The notes below the pieces were generated by a model. That model did no database searches. It saw only the letters and a program-made list of their open reading frames with translations, and was not told the DNA's origin. DNA of 64,000 bases from Methanomethylovorans sp041447285 (GTDB taxonomy: Archaea; Halobacteriota; Methanosarcinia; Methanosarcinales; Methanosarcinaceae): NCBI RefSeq assembly GCF_041447285.1, contig NZ_JBGMEB010000002.1, positions 62,001 to 126,000 on the forward strand, given 5' to 3'. Every line of letters begins with the position of its first letter. Within the stretch, counting starts at the first letter, position 1. The translations under genes were made by a program, and so were the position numbers. Positions 25,006 to 33,922 of this stretch are shown here, piece by piece.

Positions 25006-27051
25006 ATGTCAAAACTACCTGAAGATAAACCTGTACTTGTTACATGCGGCCTTCCTTACGCTAACGGCAAAGCCCATGTAGGCCATCTGCGAACGTACAT
25101 TCCTGCGGACATCTATGTGAGATCCCTGAAAAAACGTGGGAAAGAAGTAACTTTCATTTGCGGTTCAGATACGCATGGAACGCCTATAGTTGTGAATGCA
25201 GAAGAATTGAAGATGACCCCTAAAGAGCTTGTGGAAATATACCATAAGCATTTTTATGAGGTATTCGGGTCCATGGGTGTCACGTTCGATGCCTTTGGAA
25301 CAACAGATGATCCGGAAAATCACAACCGTACGCTGGATATCGTTAACCGGCTTATTGAAAAAGGATATGTTTATCCAAAGGTAATCGAGATAGCATATTG
25401 TCCCGCATGTGACCGTTTTCTTCCTGACAGATATGTGGCAGGCGTCTGTCCTCACTGCGGCCAGAATGCAAGAGGGGACGAATGTGACCAGGGTTGCGGT
25501 AAACACCTGGAACCCGGGGAGCTTAAAGAACCTGCATGCACCATTTGCCGTGGTCCTGCACAATATAAGGAACAGGAACATTTCTTCTTCAAGCTTTCCG
25601 AATTCAAGGACTTTCTGCTGGAACACCTGGAACATCTCGAAGGCACTTCCAATGCCAGAAACTATGCCCTTGGCTGGGTGAAACAGGAGCTTACCGACTG
25701 GTGTATCACAAGGACACTGGAATGGGGTGTGAAGTTCCCGGGTCACGATGATCTTGTTGTGTATGTATGGGTGGATGCACCTATCGGTTACATTGCCTTC
25801 ACAGAGCAATGGGCTAAGGCGAATAACGAAAGCTGGGAGAAGTTCTGGAAAGGTGATTGTCCTATTGTCCATTTCATTGGTGGAGATATCATCTACCACC
25901 ACTGTATATTCTGGCCTGCCATGCTCAAGGGTGCCGATTACAGCCAACCCTGGGCAGTGGTGTCTTCAGGCATGGTGAAGATCGAAGACAAGAAATTCTC
26001 CAAGAGCCGCGGATATGTTGTGTGGGTACAGGAGGATTACCTGGACCATGGTTTCCATGCTGATTTGCTGAGATATTACTTGATAAGTTACACATCCCAT
26101 ACCAAGGAAGTCAATTTCTCATGGAAGGTATTCCAGGAAAGGATAAACACTGAGCTTGTGGCTGTGCTGGGTAATTTCCTTTATCGCAGTCTACTGTTCG
26201 ATTTCAAGAACTTCGGAGAGATTCCGGCAGGCAAGATATCACCTGAGATAATGGAAAAGATAAGGTCCACCATTAATGAGGTCACAGTTGCAATGGATGA
26301 ATTCGAGTTCAAGAAGGCCATTGATACTGCTATGGCACTGGCTTCTTTCGGCAACTCCTATTTCCAGTCCAATGAACCATGGAAGCTAATTAAAGAGAAT
26401 AAGGAAGCATGTGCTGAAGTGCTGGCAAACTGCATACAGATAGCAAAGGCATTGATCCTCCTGTTCGAACCAACCCTTCCTGAAAAGATGGAGATCGCCT
26501 GGAAACAGATAGGTATGGACTCAGATGTGCATACAGCAGGATATGAAGAAGCTCTGGTGCCTGTCGTAGCAGGTACAAAGCTTTCCAACCCCAGCATTCT
26601 CTTTGATAAGATCGAAGATGCCAAGATCGATGAGATGACTGCCATTTCCAATGAGAGGGTACGCAAAGCTCTTGCAAAGGAAGCAGGTATAATCGAAGAG
26701 GAACCTGTGGTAGTTCCTCTGAAAGACCAGATTACCTACGAGGATTTCGCAAAGGTGGATATCCGTGTCGGTAAGGTCCTTAGTGCAGAGAAGATAAAGA
26801 AATCCAAGAAACTGCTAAAACTGATGGTCGATGTCGGTGAACCAAAGCCCAGGCAGATAGTTGCAGGTCTTGCGGATTATTATCAGCCGGAAGAACTTGT
26901 GGGCAAGATCGTCAACGTTCTTGTAAATCTCCAGCCTGCAAAACTTTGTGGTGTGGAGTCTCAGGGCATGCTATTGGCAGCTGATGCAGGCGAACGTGTG
27001 TCTCTGCTGACTCCTGACAAGGAAATGAAACCAGGATCTATTGTCAGATAA
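25006..27051 (+). CDS. metG: Methionyl-tRNA synthetase
   Basis: Class I aminoacyl-tRNA synthetase charging tRNA-Met, 681 residues. The HIGH motif is HVGH in NGKAHVGHLRTY and KMSKS is KFSKSRG (about 328). A double zinc-knuckle insertion appears as CPACDRFLPDRYVAGVCPHC plus CDQGCGKHL. The anticodon-binding domain covers about 390-540, and a C-terminal EMAP/tRBD-type tRNA-binding domain starts at TYEDFAKVDIRVGKVL (about 575). GGAG lies just before the ATG, and a box A (AATATATTTTATAATAG) at about 24917-24933. The ISL3 element ends 240 bases upstream without touching it. Confidence 0.97.
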   Translation: MSKLPEDKPVLVTCGLPYANGKAHVGHLRTYIPADIYVRSLKKRGKEVTFICGSDTHGTPIVVNAEELKMTPKELVEIYHKHFYEVFGSMGVTFDAFGTTDDPENHNRTLDIVNRLIEKGYVYPKVIEIAYCPACDRFLPDRYVAGVCPHCGQNARGDECDQGCGKHLEPGELKEPACTICRGPAQYKEQEHFFFKLSEFKDFLLEHLEHLEGTSNARNYALGWVKQELTDWCITRTLEWGVKFPGHDDLVVYVWVDAPIGYIAFTEQWAKANNESWEKFWKGDCPIVHFIGGDIIYHHCIFWPAMLKGADYSQPWAVVSSGMVKIEDKKFSKSRGYVVWVQEDYLDHGFHADLLRYYLISYTSHTKEVNFSWKVFQERINTELVAVLGNFLYRSLLFDFKNFGEIPAGKISPEIMEKIRSTINEVTVAMDEFEFKKAIDTAMALASFGNSYFQSNEPWKLIKENKEACAEVLANCIQIAKALILLFEPTLPEKMEIAWKQIGMDSDVHTAGYEEALVPVVAGTKLSNPSILFDKIEDAKIDEMTAISNERVRKALAKEAGIIEEEPVVVPLKDQITYEDFAKVDIRVGKVLSAEKIKKSKKLLKLMVDVGEPKPRQIVAGLADYYQPEELVGKIVNVLVNLQPAKLCGVESQGMLLAADAGERVSLLTPDKEMKPGSIVR

Positions 27052-27095
27052 AGGATCAAAAATCAAAAATCTAACTCCAAATTAGGAGTCTGTAC

Positions 27096-27121
27096 ACAGG
27101 TGCATTTGTAATTGCACCTGT
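27096..27121. terminator. Bidirectional terminator between metG and the CYTH gene
   Basis: ACAGGTGCA / TGCACCTGT perfect 9-bp stem with an 8-base loop. It lies 45 bases after metG and 10 bases after the convergent CYTH gene, with T-rich sequence on the plus side. A smaller hairpin ACTCC-AAATTA-GGAGT precedes it. Confidence 0.65.
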
Positions 27122-27131
27122 TGCTAATTCT

Positions 27132-27656
27132 TTATTCCTTCTTTTCAAGCACCATCTCAAGGTAAGATGTTCTTATGGAGTCTTCCTTTCGGATGCCTAA
27201 TGTTTCAAGAAATCTAAATATCTCTTCGCGGTGCTCTTCAATGTTACTTTCAGCCTGTTTCTCAACCTCGATGAATTCTCCAAGCCCTTCAACTGAATCA
27301 AGAGCAATGGTCATACCTTGACAGCTGAAGATTTCTCTTCTCTTACGGACTATCCCCGATTCAAAAAAACCAAGGGCTACAAGAATACTCCTTGCGCTGT
27401 CACCTTCTACTTCGGTTTCGAATTCCGGACGGGTCTTGGAAACGGAATCAAGCTTTTTTCCTTTATATGTGAGCACAGATCTTCCATCCACAGAGCGTAT
27501 CCTCAATGCTTCGTCTGTTTCTGAAAAATCTCTCACAGGAGAGTTATAATAGGTATCCAGGTGTTTCTGGATACCTTCCGGCTTTGCACCCATAGAGGCA
27601 AGTTTCTCACGAAGTGAAATGTGGCTTGCCCGGGCTTTTACTTCTATCTCTATCAT
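27132..27656 (-). CDS. CYTH-domain protein (class IV adenylate cyclase/CyaB-like)
   Basis: 174 residues with the CYTH signature MIEIEVKA at the N-terminus (the E-x-E-x-K motif), LDTYYNSPVRDF, ALRIRSVDGRSVLTYKG, and EFIEVEKQ near the C-terminus. The fold forms a triphosphate tunnel; members are class IV adenylate cyclases, thiamine triphosphatases or inorganic triphosphatases, so the substrate is open. Its ATG is adjacent to the DUF35 stop, making it the last gene of the mevalonate-start operon, perhaps only by co-transcription. Confidence 0.88.
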   Translation of the reverse strand: MIEIEVKARASHISLREKLASMGAKPEGIQKHLDTYYNSPVRDFSETDEALRIRSVDGRSVLTYKGKKLDSVSKTRPEFETEVEGDSARSILVALGFFESGIVRKRREIFSCQGMTIALDSVEGLGEFIEVEKQAESNIEEHREEIFRFLETLGIRKEDSIRTSYLEMVLEKKE

Positions 27657-27657
27657 T

Positions 27658-28056
27658 TCACTCAGGCACGAACTTGGTGCCGTAATATATCATGCCTTTC
27701 TCGCCGCTCTGGCCAAGCTTCCTGAACACGGGTCTTACTTTCATGCCTATCTTCATGGATGCCGGATCACCTATGATCTGGCTGGTGAGGCTTGGTCCTT
27801 CTTCAAGTTTCACGATGCCAAGCACGTAAGGTGTCTGTTTCTCGAAACCCTCGGCAGCAGTGTGGATTACTGTATATGTAAGAATTTCTCCCTTTCCACT
27901 AAACTTGAAGTTTTCCAGTTTACCATCACGTCGGCATGTGGGGCACATGTTGCGGGGCGGATAGTAGTATGCTCCACAGTTAGTGCAGTGGGTACCTATC
28001 AGGTTATACCTGGCAACCTGTTTTCTCCAGAATCTCGGTACTGACATCGTGATCAC
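27658..28056 (-). CDS. DUF35 OB-fold zinc-ribbon acyl-CoA-binding protein
   Basis: 132 residues: zinc ribbon C-x2-C ... C-x2-C (GTHCTNCGAYYYPPRNMCPTC, about 21-41), then an OB fold (EILTYTVIHTAAEGFEKQTP, VLGIVKLEEG). In methanogens this protein bridges acetoacetyl-CoA thiolase and HMG-CoA synthase and supplies the shared CoA site that channels acetoacetyl-CoA (established from the Methanothermococcus complex structure). The ATG overlaps the thiolase stop by 4 bases. Start and length are normal. Confidence 0.93.
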   Translation of the reverse strand: MITMSVPRFWRKQVARYNLIGTHCTNCGAYYYPPRNMCPTCRRDGKLENFKFSGKGEILTYTVIHTAAEGFEKQTPYVLGIVKLEEGPSLTSQIIGDPASMKIGMKVRPVFRKLGQSGEKGMIYYGTKFVPE

Positions 28057-29234
28057 CTGTCCCTCGAAAATATGTGTACTACAGCAGTGGCACCAGAACC
28101 TCCAACATTATGGGTCATACCAATCTCGGCTCCGTCCACCTGGCGTTTTCCGGCATCTCCGCGCAACTGTTCGACTATTTCCGCAGCCTGCTTGATACCC
28201 GTGGCACCAACGGGGTGTCCACATGATTTAAGTCCACCTGATGTGTTCACAGGTATCTTGCCTCCGATAGCTGTGTTTCCTTCTTCGGTGAATCTGCCAC
28301 CTTCTCCTTTCTTGACAAAGCCAAGGTCTTCAATAGCACAGATCTCTGCAATGGTGAAGCAATCGTGTACTTCCACCAGGTCTATATCATTGGGTGTGAG
28401 TTTAGCCATCTTGAAGGCTCTTTTACCTGCTTCTACACTAGCATCCAGGGTTGTGATGTCCCTGCGGTCGTGAAGAGCAATGGTATCGCTGGCCTGACTT
28501 GTGGCTTTTACGTAAATTGGTGTATCAGTATATTTGTGGGCAATATCTGCAGGTGCAAGTATTACCGCTGCTGCACCGTCTGTAATGGGCGAGCAATCGA
28601 ATATGTGCAGCGGATCAGCAACCATAATGGATTTCAGAACATTATCTACGGTTATATTGTTCCGATACTGTGCTATGGGGTTATGAATGCCGTTAGCGTG
28701 GTTCTTTACAGCTACCTGTGCCAGCTGTTCGCTGGTAGTGCCGTACTTATGCATATGTAATTTTGCTATCATGGCATAGAGCCCAGGGAAAGTTGCTCCC
28801 ATTATGCCTTCCCATTCTCTGTCTGCGGCGGCTGCAAGGGCAGTCGATGCACTTGAGGAGGAGATATCCGTCATTTTTTCTACGCCGGCAGCTACTACTA
28901 TATCCTCGTATCCGGATGCTACTGCATGTATACCTTGTCTAAGGGCTAATCCTCCGGAAGCACAGGCAGCTTCCACACGGGTTGCCGGCACGTGGAGTTC
29001 CTTTGCAAGTCCCGCATAGTCTGCTATTAAAGCGCCTATGTGTTCCTGTTCTATGAACTGGCCACCGCTCATGTTACCTACTATGATCGCGTCGATCTCT
29101 TCTCCGGTAACTCTGGCATCTTCCAACGCACCGACACCGGCTTCGGTAATGATGTCCCTTAAGGAAACATCCCAGTTTTCTCCAAATCTGGTGGTCTTTA
29201 TACCAATAATTGCTACGTCTCTCATTTTTCTCAC
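28053..29234 (-). CDS. Acetoacetyl-CoA thiolase, archaeal
   Basis: Thiolase-family enzyme, 393 residues, condensing two acetyl-CoA as the first mevalonate step. The nucleophilic Cys is in VEAACASGGLALRQG (about 90), with the second-half motifs EVHDCFTIAEICAIEDLG and HPVGATGIKQ, and C-terminal THNVGGSGATAVVHIF. It belongs to the archaeal SCP2-like thiolase group that works in a fixed complex with HMG-CoA synthase and DUF35 protein, both adjacent (stop-start contacts on each side). No missing catalytic residues seen. Confidence 0.93.
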   Translation of the reverse strand: MRKMRDVAIIGIKTTRFGENWDVSLRDIITEAGVGALEDARVTGEEIDAIIVGNMSGGQFIEQEHIGALIADYAGLAKELHVPATRVEAACASGGLALRQGIHAVASGYEDIVVAAGVEKMTDISSSSASTALAAAADREWEGIMGATFPGLYAMIAKLHMHKYGTTSEQLAQVAVKNHANGIHNPIAQYRNNITVDNVLKSIMVADPLHIFDCSPITDGAAAVILAPADIAHKYTDTPIYVKATSQASDTIALHDRRDITTLDASVEAGKRAFKMAKLTPNDIDLVEVHDCFTIAEICAIEDLGFVKKGEGGRFTEEGNTAIGGKIPVNTSGGLKSCGHPVGATGIKQAAEIVEQLRGDAGKRQVDGAEIGMTHNVGGSGATAVVHIFSRDR

Positions 29235-29235
29235 C

Positions 29236-30285
29236 TCATGCCAGTCTTATTTTTCCCTTATGCTTGGCATATGTTGCATAATCCACGTATATTGGATCTG
29301 CCAGAAGCTCCAGTACAGTAGGGGCTTTATTGCGTATCTCTTCTATCTTGTCAGTTACTGTGAAACTAAAAGCGTCTGCACCGGCACCTGATCCAAAAGC
29401 AGTGGCAAAGATCCTGTCCCCGGGTTTTGCCTGGTCAAGAGTTGCAGCAATTCCCATCATGCATGATCCTGAATATGTGTTACCAAGCTTTGGAACTACA
29501 AGGCCTGGTTTTATCTGTTCCTTGCTGAAACCCAGCATGGATGCTGCACGGGATGGGAATTTACCATTTGGCTGGTGGAACACAGCATAATCATAATCTT
29601 CTGGTTTTGTACCCATTTTTGCAAGCAATCCTTTTGCTGCATTTGTTACGTGCTTAAAGTATCCTGGTTCTCCGGTGAAGCGTCCTCCATGCTCTGGATA
29701 TGGCATGCCTTCTCTTCTCCAGAAGTCAGGTGTATCAGTGGTAAAAGAGTATGTGTCTTCAATGACTGCTACAAATTCTGACTCCTTGCTGCCTATTACA
29801 AAGGCTACACCTCCGGCAGCAGCAGTGTATTCCAGTGCATCGCCAGGTGCTCCCTGTGCAACATCAGATCCTATTGCCAATCCCAAGTCTATCATTCCGG
29901 ACTGCACAAGTCCCATACATGTCTGTATGGCAGCAGTTCCTGCCTTGCAGGCAAATTCATAATCTGCCGCTGTCAGGACGGGAGTAGCTTCCACAGCTTC
30001 TGCAACAATGGTACTGGTAGGTTTTACAGCATACGGATGGCTTTCGGATCCTGTGTATACTGCTCCTATCCTCTGGGCATCGATTCCTGATCTCTTTACT
30101 GCATTCCTTGCAGCTTCTACTGCAATTGTAGCTGCGTCCTCATCAAAATCAGGTAATGATTTTTCGTATACCATAAGACCTGATTTCAGGCTGTTGGCAT
30201 CATCGCCCCAAACCCGGGCGATCTCGTCCACTTTAATCCTATATCTTGGGATATAGGCTCCGTATGAGATTATCCCTGCACTCAT
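29236..30285 (-). CDS. hmgcs: Hydroxymethylglutaryl-CoA synthase
   Basis: 349-residue archaeal HMG-CoA synthase joining acetyl-CoA and acetoacetyl-CoA for isoprenoid lipids. The catalytic Cys is in YEFACKAGTAAIQT (about 114), the Glu in the IGAVYTGSESHPYAVKPTST region, and His in DYDYAVFHQPNGKFPSRA. The order HMGS-thiolase-DUF35 is conserved in archaea. The ATG starts 31 bases after the HTH gene's stop, on the same strand, so the regulator is probably in the same transcript. Confidence 0.95.
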   Translation of the reverse strand: MSAGIISYGAYIPRYRIKVDEIARVWGDDANSLKSGLMVYEKSLPDFDEDAATIAVEAARNAVKRSGIDAQRIGAVYTGSESHPYAVKPTSTIVAEAVEATPVLTAADYEFACKAGTAAIQTCMGLVQSGMIDLGLAIGSDVAQGAPGDALEYTAAAGGVAFVIGSKESEFVAVIEDTYSFTTDTPDFWRREGMPYPEHGGRFTGEPGYFKHVTNAAKGLLAKMGTKPEDYDYAVFHQPNGKFPSRAASMLGFSKEQIKPGLVVPKLGNTYSGSCMMGIAATLDQAKPGDRIFATAFGSGAGADAFSFTVTDKIEEIRNKAPTVLELLADPIYVDYATYAKHKGKIRLA

Positions 30286-30316
30286 TTTTTCACCGATATT
30301 AGATATTATATAAGTG

Positions 30317-31057
30317 TTATTCCATTACGTGGTACTGACTATACTTTTTAAGGTTCTCGATCAATTGGTCAAGATCCATTGTGGTGGCTAAAAGAGGCAA
30401 CCTGTCTATCTCTGCCATCTTTTTTGCCATGGGATCCAGTTCATTGCCTCTAAGTCCGTGTATTACCACTGCTCCTGGCTTCAGATTTGTGACCCTTATG
30501 GCTACAAGTGGCGATTTTCCGGTTGTCACTTTTGTGAATATCAAAGCTCTTTCGGTACTCCATCCATAAAGTTTCTGAAACTCATGTGATGAAAGTTCGA
30601 GAATGGCTTTCTGGCTGTCAACTACTGTAAATCCATATAGGGGTTTTTCTATACCCCTGTTTACGAAATCAGCTTCTATCAGGCTCGCCAGTTTGGCAAG
30701 TTGCATAGGAAATGTGTACTCGTAGGTTGCATAGACAGCTCTTGATGTGAGATCTGAAAAAAGTATACTTTCATAGGAATGTATCTTCTGTCCGCCTCTC
30801 AGTGAGTCTATTTCCAGTAGCGCCTCTACGATCCTGCTTACTATCAGCGTACCCGGGGATTTTCTCCTTCCACTTTCATAGTCACTTATAACTGAAGGGG
30901 ATACTCCAAGGTAGCTTGACAGGTCCGTCTGAGGAATCTCGAAGTTTAACCTCCATTTTTTCAGAGCTTCGCCTGGTTTCTCTGAAAGTGTTATTTCACC
31001 GGCCATCTTTTCTGCGAGACGTTGGCGTATATTCTCACGAGATGCATTGTCAGCCAT
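30317..31057 (-). CDS. HTH-domain regulator of the mevalonate operon
   Basis: 246 residues from the ATG at 31057. Residues about 40-95 form an XRE-like helix-turn-helix (PQTDLSSYLGVSPSVISDYESGRRKSPG, recognition helix SPSVISDYESG). The rest (about 100-246) is a conserved archaeal domain with IHGLRGNELDPMAKKMAEID, probably a ligand or oligomer domain. A frame start at 31078 exists but sits only 2 bases from the box A (31080-31092), so the internal ATG, right at the expected transcription start, is preferred (leaderless). First gene before HMG-CoA synthase, which suggests regulation of isoprenoid synthesis; no effector is known to me. Confidence 0.85.
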   Translation of the reverse strand: MADNASRENIRQRLAEKMAGEITLSEKPGEALKKWRLNFEIPQTDLSSYLGVSPSVISDYESGRRKSPGTLIVSRIVEALLEIDSLRGGQKIHSYESILFSDLTSRAVYATYEYTFPMQLAKLASLIEADFVNRGIEKPLYGFTVVDSQKAILELSSHEFQKLYGWSTERALIFTKVTTGKSPLVAIRVTNLKPGAVVIHGLRGNELDPMAKKMAEIDRLPLLATTMDLDQLIENLKKYSQYHVME

Positions 31058-31079
31058 TTCATATTCTAAACGAGGCATA

Positions 31080-31118
31080 CTTATATATATTTAACGAACG
31101 TCAAATCGTTGATTGACG
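31080..31118. promoter_or_regulatory. Divergent promoter and operator-like palindrome
   Basis: TTATATATATTTAA (31080-31093) is the box A of the HTH regulator on the minus strand. Just upstream of it CGTCAA-ATCGTTGA-TTGACG (31099-31118) is a 6-bp inverted repeat, in the right place to bind a regulator dimer. The divergent Cas4-like gene has its own AT-rich box at about 31151-31165. Confidence 0.5.
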
Positions 31119-31188
31119 AACAAAAGGAAACCATCAACCAAAGTTGTATCTACTTATTTATATTAAAAATTTCTTATATTATATATAC

Positions 31189-32007
31189 ATGTCTTCTAAT
31201 AACGCTGAACAAAACACAAACGTCTCTGACATAGTATTGTATCTAAAGTGTCCACGAAAAGTATACTATTCAAAGCGTGCTCAAAAAACAAAGCCGAAGG
31301 ATAATGTTTCCTTTGTTGAGCATCTTCTCCTTAAGGAACTTGGATTGAGATATCCACAGCTTTTAGGGTATGTTTCGTCAAAAGCCGATGACAAGAAAGA
31401 CAAAATCCAAAGCGTATTCAATGAAGTATGTACTGAATTGAGCATCATATATGCTTCTGATCTTGAAGGGGTTTCAGAAGAAACAGTATCTGGAGCCATT
31501 GAAAAAGTAAATGCCTGCCTTGGAGATGTTGCCCTTAATGTGGCAGAGCTGCTTGAGGATGCAAGCAATGTATCTTTGGCAAAGGCGTTGTGCGGCATGG
31601 AAGTGCAGCCTGTGCTATTTGGGTCAAAAATGAAAGTTTCCGGAATACCTGCGGGTGTAGTTGAACTTGAAGGATCGAAGGTTCCGGTTATCGTCAAAAC
31701 TGGCAAGTGCCCGGAATATGGAGTATGGGCAGATGACCGGCTTCATCTGACTGCCTTTTCAATGCTTGCGCAGGAGATTCATAATAGATCTATAGATGAT
31801 GGAATTGTTATTTATTCGAGATCTGGTTGCATAAGACCTGTAAAAATAAGAGCAAACGACAGAAGACAGGTTCTTGGAGTATGCAGTAACATAAAGAAGA
31901 TCAAAGAAGGTTTCCTGCCGGAAAGAAAAGAGGTACCTTTGTGTCATGACTGTGAATATCTCGAAAGCTGTGATGTAAAATCATCCCTTGTGTCTAAGTT
32001 CTTCTGA
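31189..32007 (+). CDS. Cas4/RecB-like Fe-S protein with degenerate nuclease motifs
   Basis: 272 residues from the ATG at 31189 (leaderless; a frame start at 31144 is inside the box A). The layout is that of Cas4-type PD-(D/E)XK nucleases with a [4Fe-4S] cluster: first Cys in YLKCPRKVYYSK (Cys21) and the C-terminal trio CHDCEYLESC. But the nuclease motifs are changed: GxxD reads SGIPAG, the E-x-K strand reads VPVIVKTGK (Glu to Ile), and the QxxxY motif reads HLTAF. The iron-sulfur fold may persist without cleavage. No CRISPR array or other cas genes are in the window. Function unknown. Confidence 0.75.
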   Translation: MSSNNAEQNTNVSDIVLYLKCPRKVYYSKRAQKTKPKDNVSFVEHLLLKELGLRYPQLLGYVSSKADDKKDKIQSVFNEVCTELSIIYASDLEGVSEETVSGAIEKVNACLGDVALNVAELLEDASNVSLAKALCGMEVQPVLFGSKMKVSGIPAGVVELEGSKVPVIVKTGKCPEYGVWADDRLHLTAFSMLAQEIHNRSIDDGIVIYSRSGCIRPVKIRANDRRQVLGVCSNIKKIKEGFLPERKEVPLCHDCEYLESCDVKSSLVSKFF

Positions 32008-32028
32008 TCTTCGATCAGATCTTCTTTT
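32003..32028 (+). terminator. Terminator of the Cas4-like gene
   Basis: TCTGATC / GATCAGA 7-bp stem with a 3-base loop, followed by TCTTCTTTTTTT. The stem contains the stop codon of the preceding gene. Confidence 0.75.
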
Positions 32029-32105
32029 TTTGTGTTCCCATCTTACTTATATGCAATCAATGCCATCCATAATCTGTATCAGAATTCACTTTTTTTGGTA
32101 AGAAC

Positions 32106-33392
32106 ATGAAATTCATTGACAAGCTTTTTGGGAAGAAGAAGGCAGAAAATCTTTCTCTTAAGTTGAAGATCGATGAGATTCCTCAGTTCATCTCAGATGA
32201 ATCTGAAAAAGAGTTCAATGAACTGAAACCCTTTATCCTCAAAAAGTACAAAGAGATTCATAATTCACTCAATGAGATACCTGGGGTCATAGAAAGCCTA
32301 CTTTCTGCCGAGGTTGTTGAAAATGCTAATAAGAGAGTGGAGAAGGTAGGGGATGCCAACAGGGATAATATAGTCAATAACCTGCGTTCTCTCCTTGAAA
32401 AAGTGGTAATTCCTGAGGATGCTTCTCTTCAGAGTGCTTTTGAATTCTGTATACTTGCCAAATCCACTCTTAAAACTGTTCTGGAAAATACACACCGAAG
32501 TCAGCTTTATATCAAAGCCATCTACCCCGAGGAGTCAGAGAATATCATCTCTGCACTATCAAAGCTTGAAGACCCAGTACATGGGTTATTAGAGGCTCTT
32601 AGGGACAAGAAAGCCAGAATGGATTCCTTTGATAAGTTTTCTGAAGAGATCGGGAACTATAACCGGATGAAAAAGCATATTCAGGAAAGTAGGACTAAAG
32701 TAGAGCATTTTGAATCCCGTATAAGTTCAATGAAAAAAGATATCATTGATGCTAAGAACCACCTCAATGAACTCGAAAACAGCCGGGAGTTTGAAAGGGC
32801 AAAACAACTTGAAGATGAAGTCATCTCTCTTAAAGAGATCTTATCGGATGTAGATCACAATATTCAGAGATTATTCTCCCCTCTGTCCAAGGTATTCTCC
32901 AGAATGGAAAAACAGGATAAAAGTGAGATATGTGTGCTCTCTCCTGAACACAGGCAAATTCTTGAAAAGATCACGCACGACCCTGCTTCTGCTCTTGAGC
33001 ATGATCTTGATTCTTTTTTTGCCGAGGTCAAACCTAGGATAGAGAACGGAAGTCTTGGCCTTAAAGATCAGATGTGTGAAAAAGCCATGCAACAGGTAGA
33101 GAAACTGCACAATTCCAAAGACCTGTCATCTCTAAGAGAAAAGAGAAAAGAATATTCAATACAGCTTGAAAGTGCAATGAACGAGTTGAACAGTCTGAGC
33201 GTTTACAGGGACAAAGAAGAGCTTGTAAAGCAAATATCTCGTGATGAGCACATGCTGAAGACCACAGAGGAAGATTGTGATACAGAAAAGAAGCACTTCG
33301 ACACTCTCACAGAAGAATCGGAGCTTTTAAGATCAGGTCTGAGCATGGAGATCAAAGGGCTTTTCGAGAAGGATATTGAGATAGAATATTGA
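32106..33392 (+). CDS. Coiled-coil protein of unknown function
   Basis: 428 residues, no signal peptide or membrane helix, strongly charged and helical. Two long coiled-coil zones are visible, about 195-260 (HIQESRTKVEHFESRISSMK and onward) and about 350-410 (LREKRKEYSIQLESAMNEL and onward). The N-terminus MKFIDKLFGKKK is basic. I recognise no domain; it resembles conserved methanogen coiled-coil proteins of unknown role. It stands alone: 98 bases after the Cas4-like gene with a terminator between, and convergent with the next gene. Confidence 0.8.
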   Translation: MKFIDKLFGKKKAENLSLKLKIDEIPQFISDESEKEFNELKPFILKKYKEIHNSLNEIPGVIESLLSAEVVENANKRVEKVGDANRDNIVNNLRSLLEKVVIPEDASLQSAFEFCILAKSTLKTVLENTHRSQLYIKAIYPEESENIISALSKLEDPVHGLLEALRDKKARMDSFDKFSEEIGNYNRMKKHIQESRTKVEHFESRISSMKKDIIDAKNHLNELENSREFERAKQLEDEVISLKEILSDVDHNIQRLFSPLSKVFSRMEKQDKSEICVLSPEHRQILEKITHDPASALEHDLDSFFAEVKPRIENGSLGLKDQMCEKAMQQVEKLHNSKDLSSLREKRKEYSIQLESAMNELNSLSVYRDKEELVKQISRDEHMLKTTEEDCDTEKKHFDTLTEESELLRSGLSMEIKGLFEKDIEIEY

Positions 33393-33442
33393 TGTGTGAG
33401 AAATTCCATCCCCAATGATCCTTACAGCTTATCACGCGATGC

Positions 33443-33844
33443 TTAAACAACACTATATGCAATATTAATAGTTGAATTTATTATGGAAATATGTGGCATT
33501 TCCCAGATGCCTAATGTCACTTCTCTAATTTCAGATGGATTGGAATCAAGAGTAGTTTTTATGGTACATTTGTCTCCTATAAGTGGTAAATATAACAGTG
33601 AAAGCATGCTTTTGTCCTTGACTACTTCTTCCATAGGTGTTAGATGATATTCATTTTTATGTATGGGTATCTTATTCAAAATGATAATTTCAATATTAAT
33701 CGTATGGTTAATAGAATCCCCATTCTGAATCGAGTAGAGTGGCACCGGTGGGCCAACGAGAAGGAAAGGCACGGTCATTAAAAAGCTAATTAAAATGAGA
33801 ACTACTAATCCGGCAATGTATATATCTCTATTTTCATGTTTCAT
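33443..33844 (-). CDS. Single-anchor extracellular protein, unknown
   Basis: 133 residues: a short cytoplasmic start, one membrane helix (IYIAGLVVLILISFLMTVPFLL, about 8-29), then about 100 outward-facing residues rich in beta strands with four possible N-glycosylation sites (NHT, NST and others). No family recognised. It is read after the metzincin-like gene at 33923-35011 on the same strand with 78 bases between, so it may be that protein's membrane partner. Confidence 0.7.
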   Translation of the reverse strand: MKHENRDIYIAGLVVLILISFLMTVPFLLVGPPVPLYSIQNGDSINHTINIEIIILNKIPIHKNEYHLTPMEEVVKDKSMLSLLYLPLIGDKCTIKTTLDSNPSEIREVTLGIWEMPHISIINSTINIAYSVV

Positions 33845-33922
33845 TTGTATACCTCAATAAATAGGAAGAGGATGCTCTGCGTATGCCAATTATCCTCTAT
33901 GAAATTAGAAAAGGTTAGATCT

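Noticed and set aside
25165..25947. 260-codon frame antisense to metG
   Set aside because: Lies wholly within metG, whose HIGH, zinc and KMSKS motifs are intact on the other strand.
32106..33392. SMC/Rad50-type ATPase
   Set aside because: Long coiled coils suggested it, but there is no Walker A, signature or Walker B motif.
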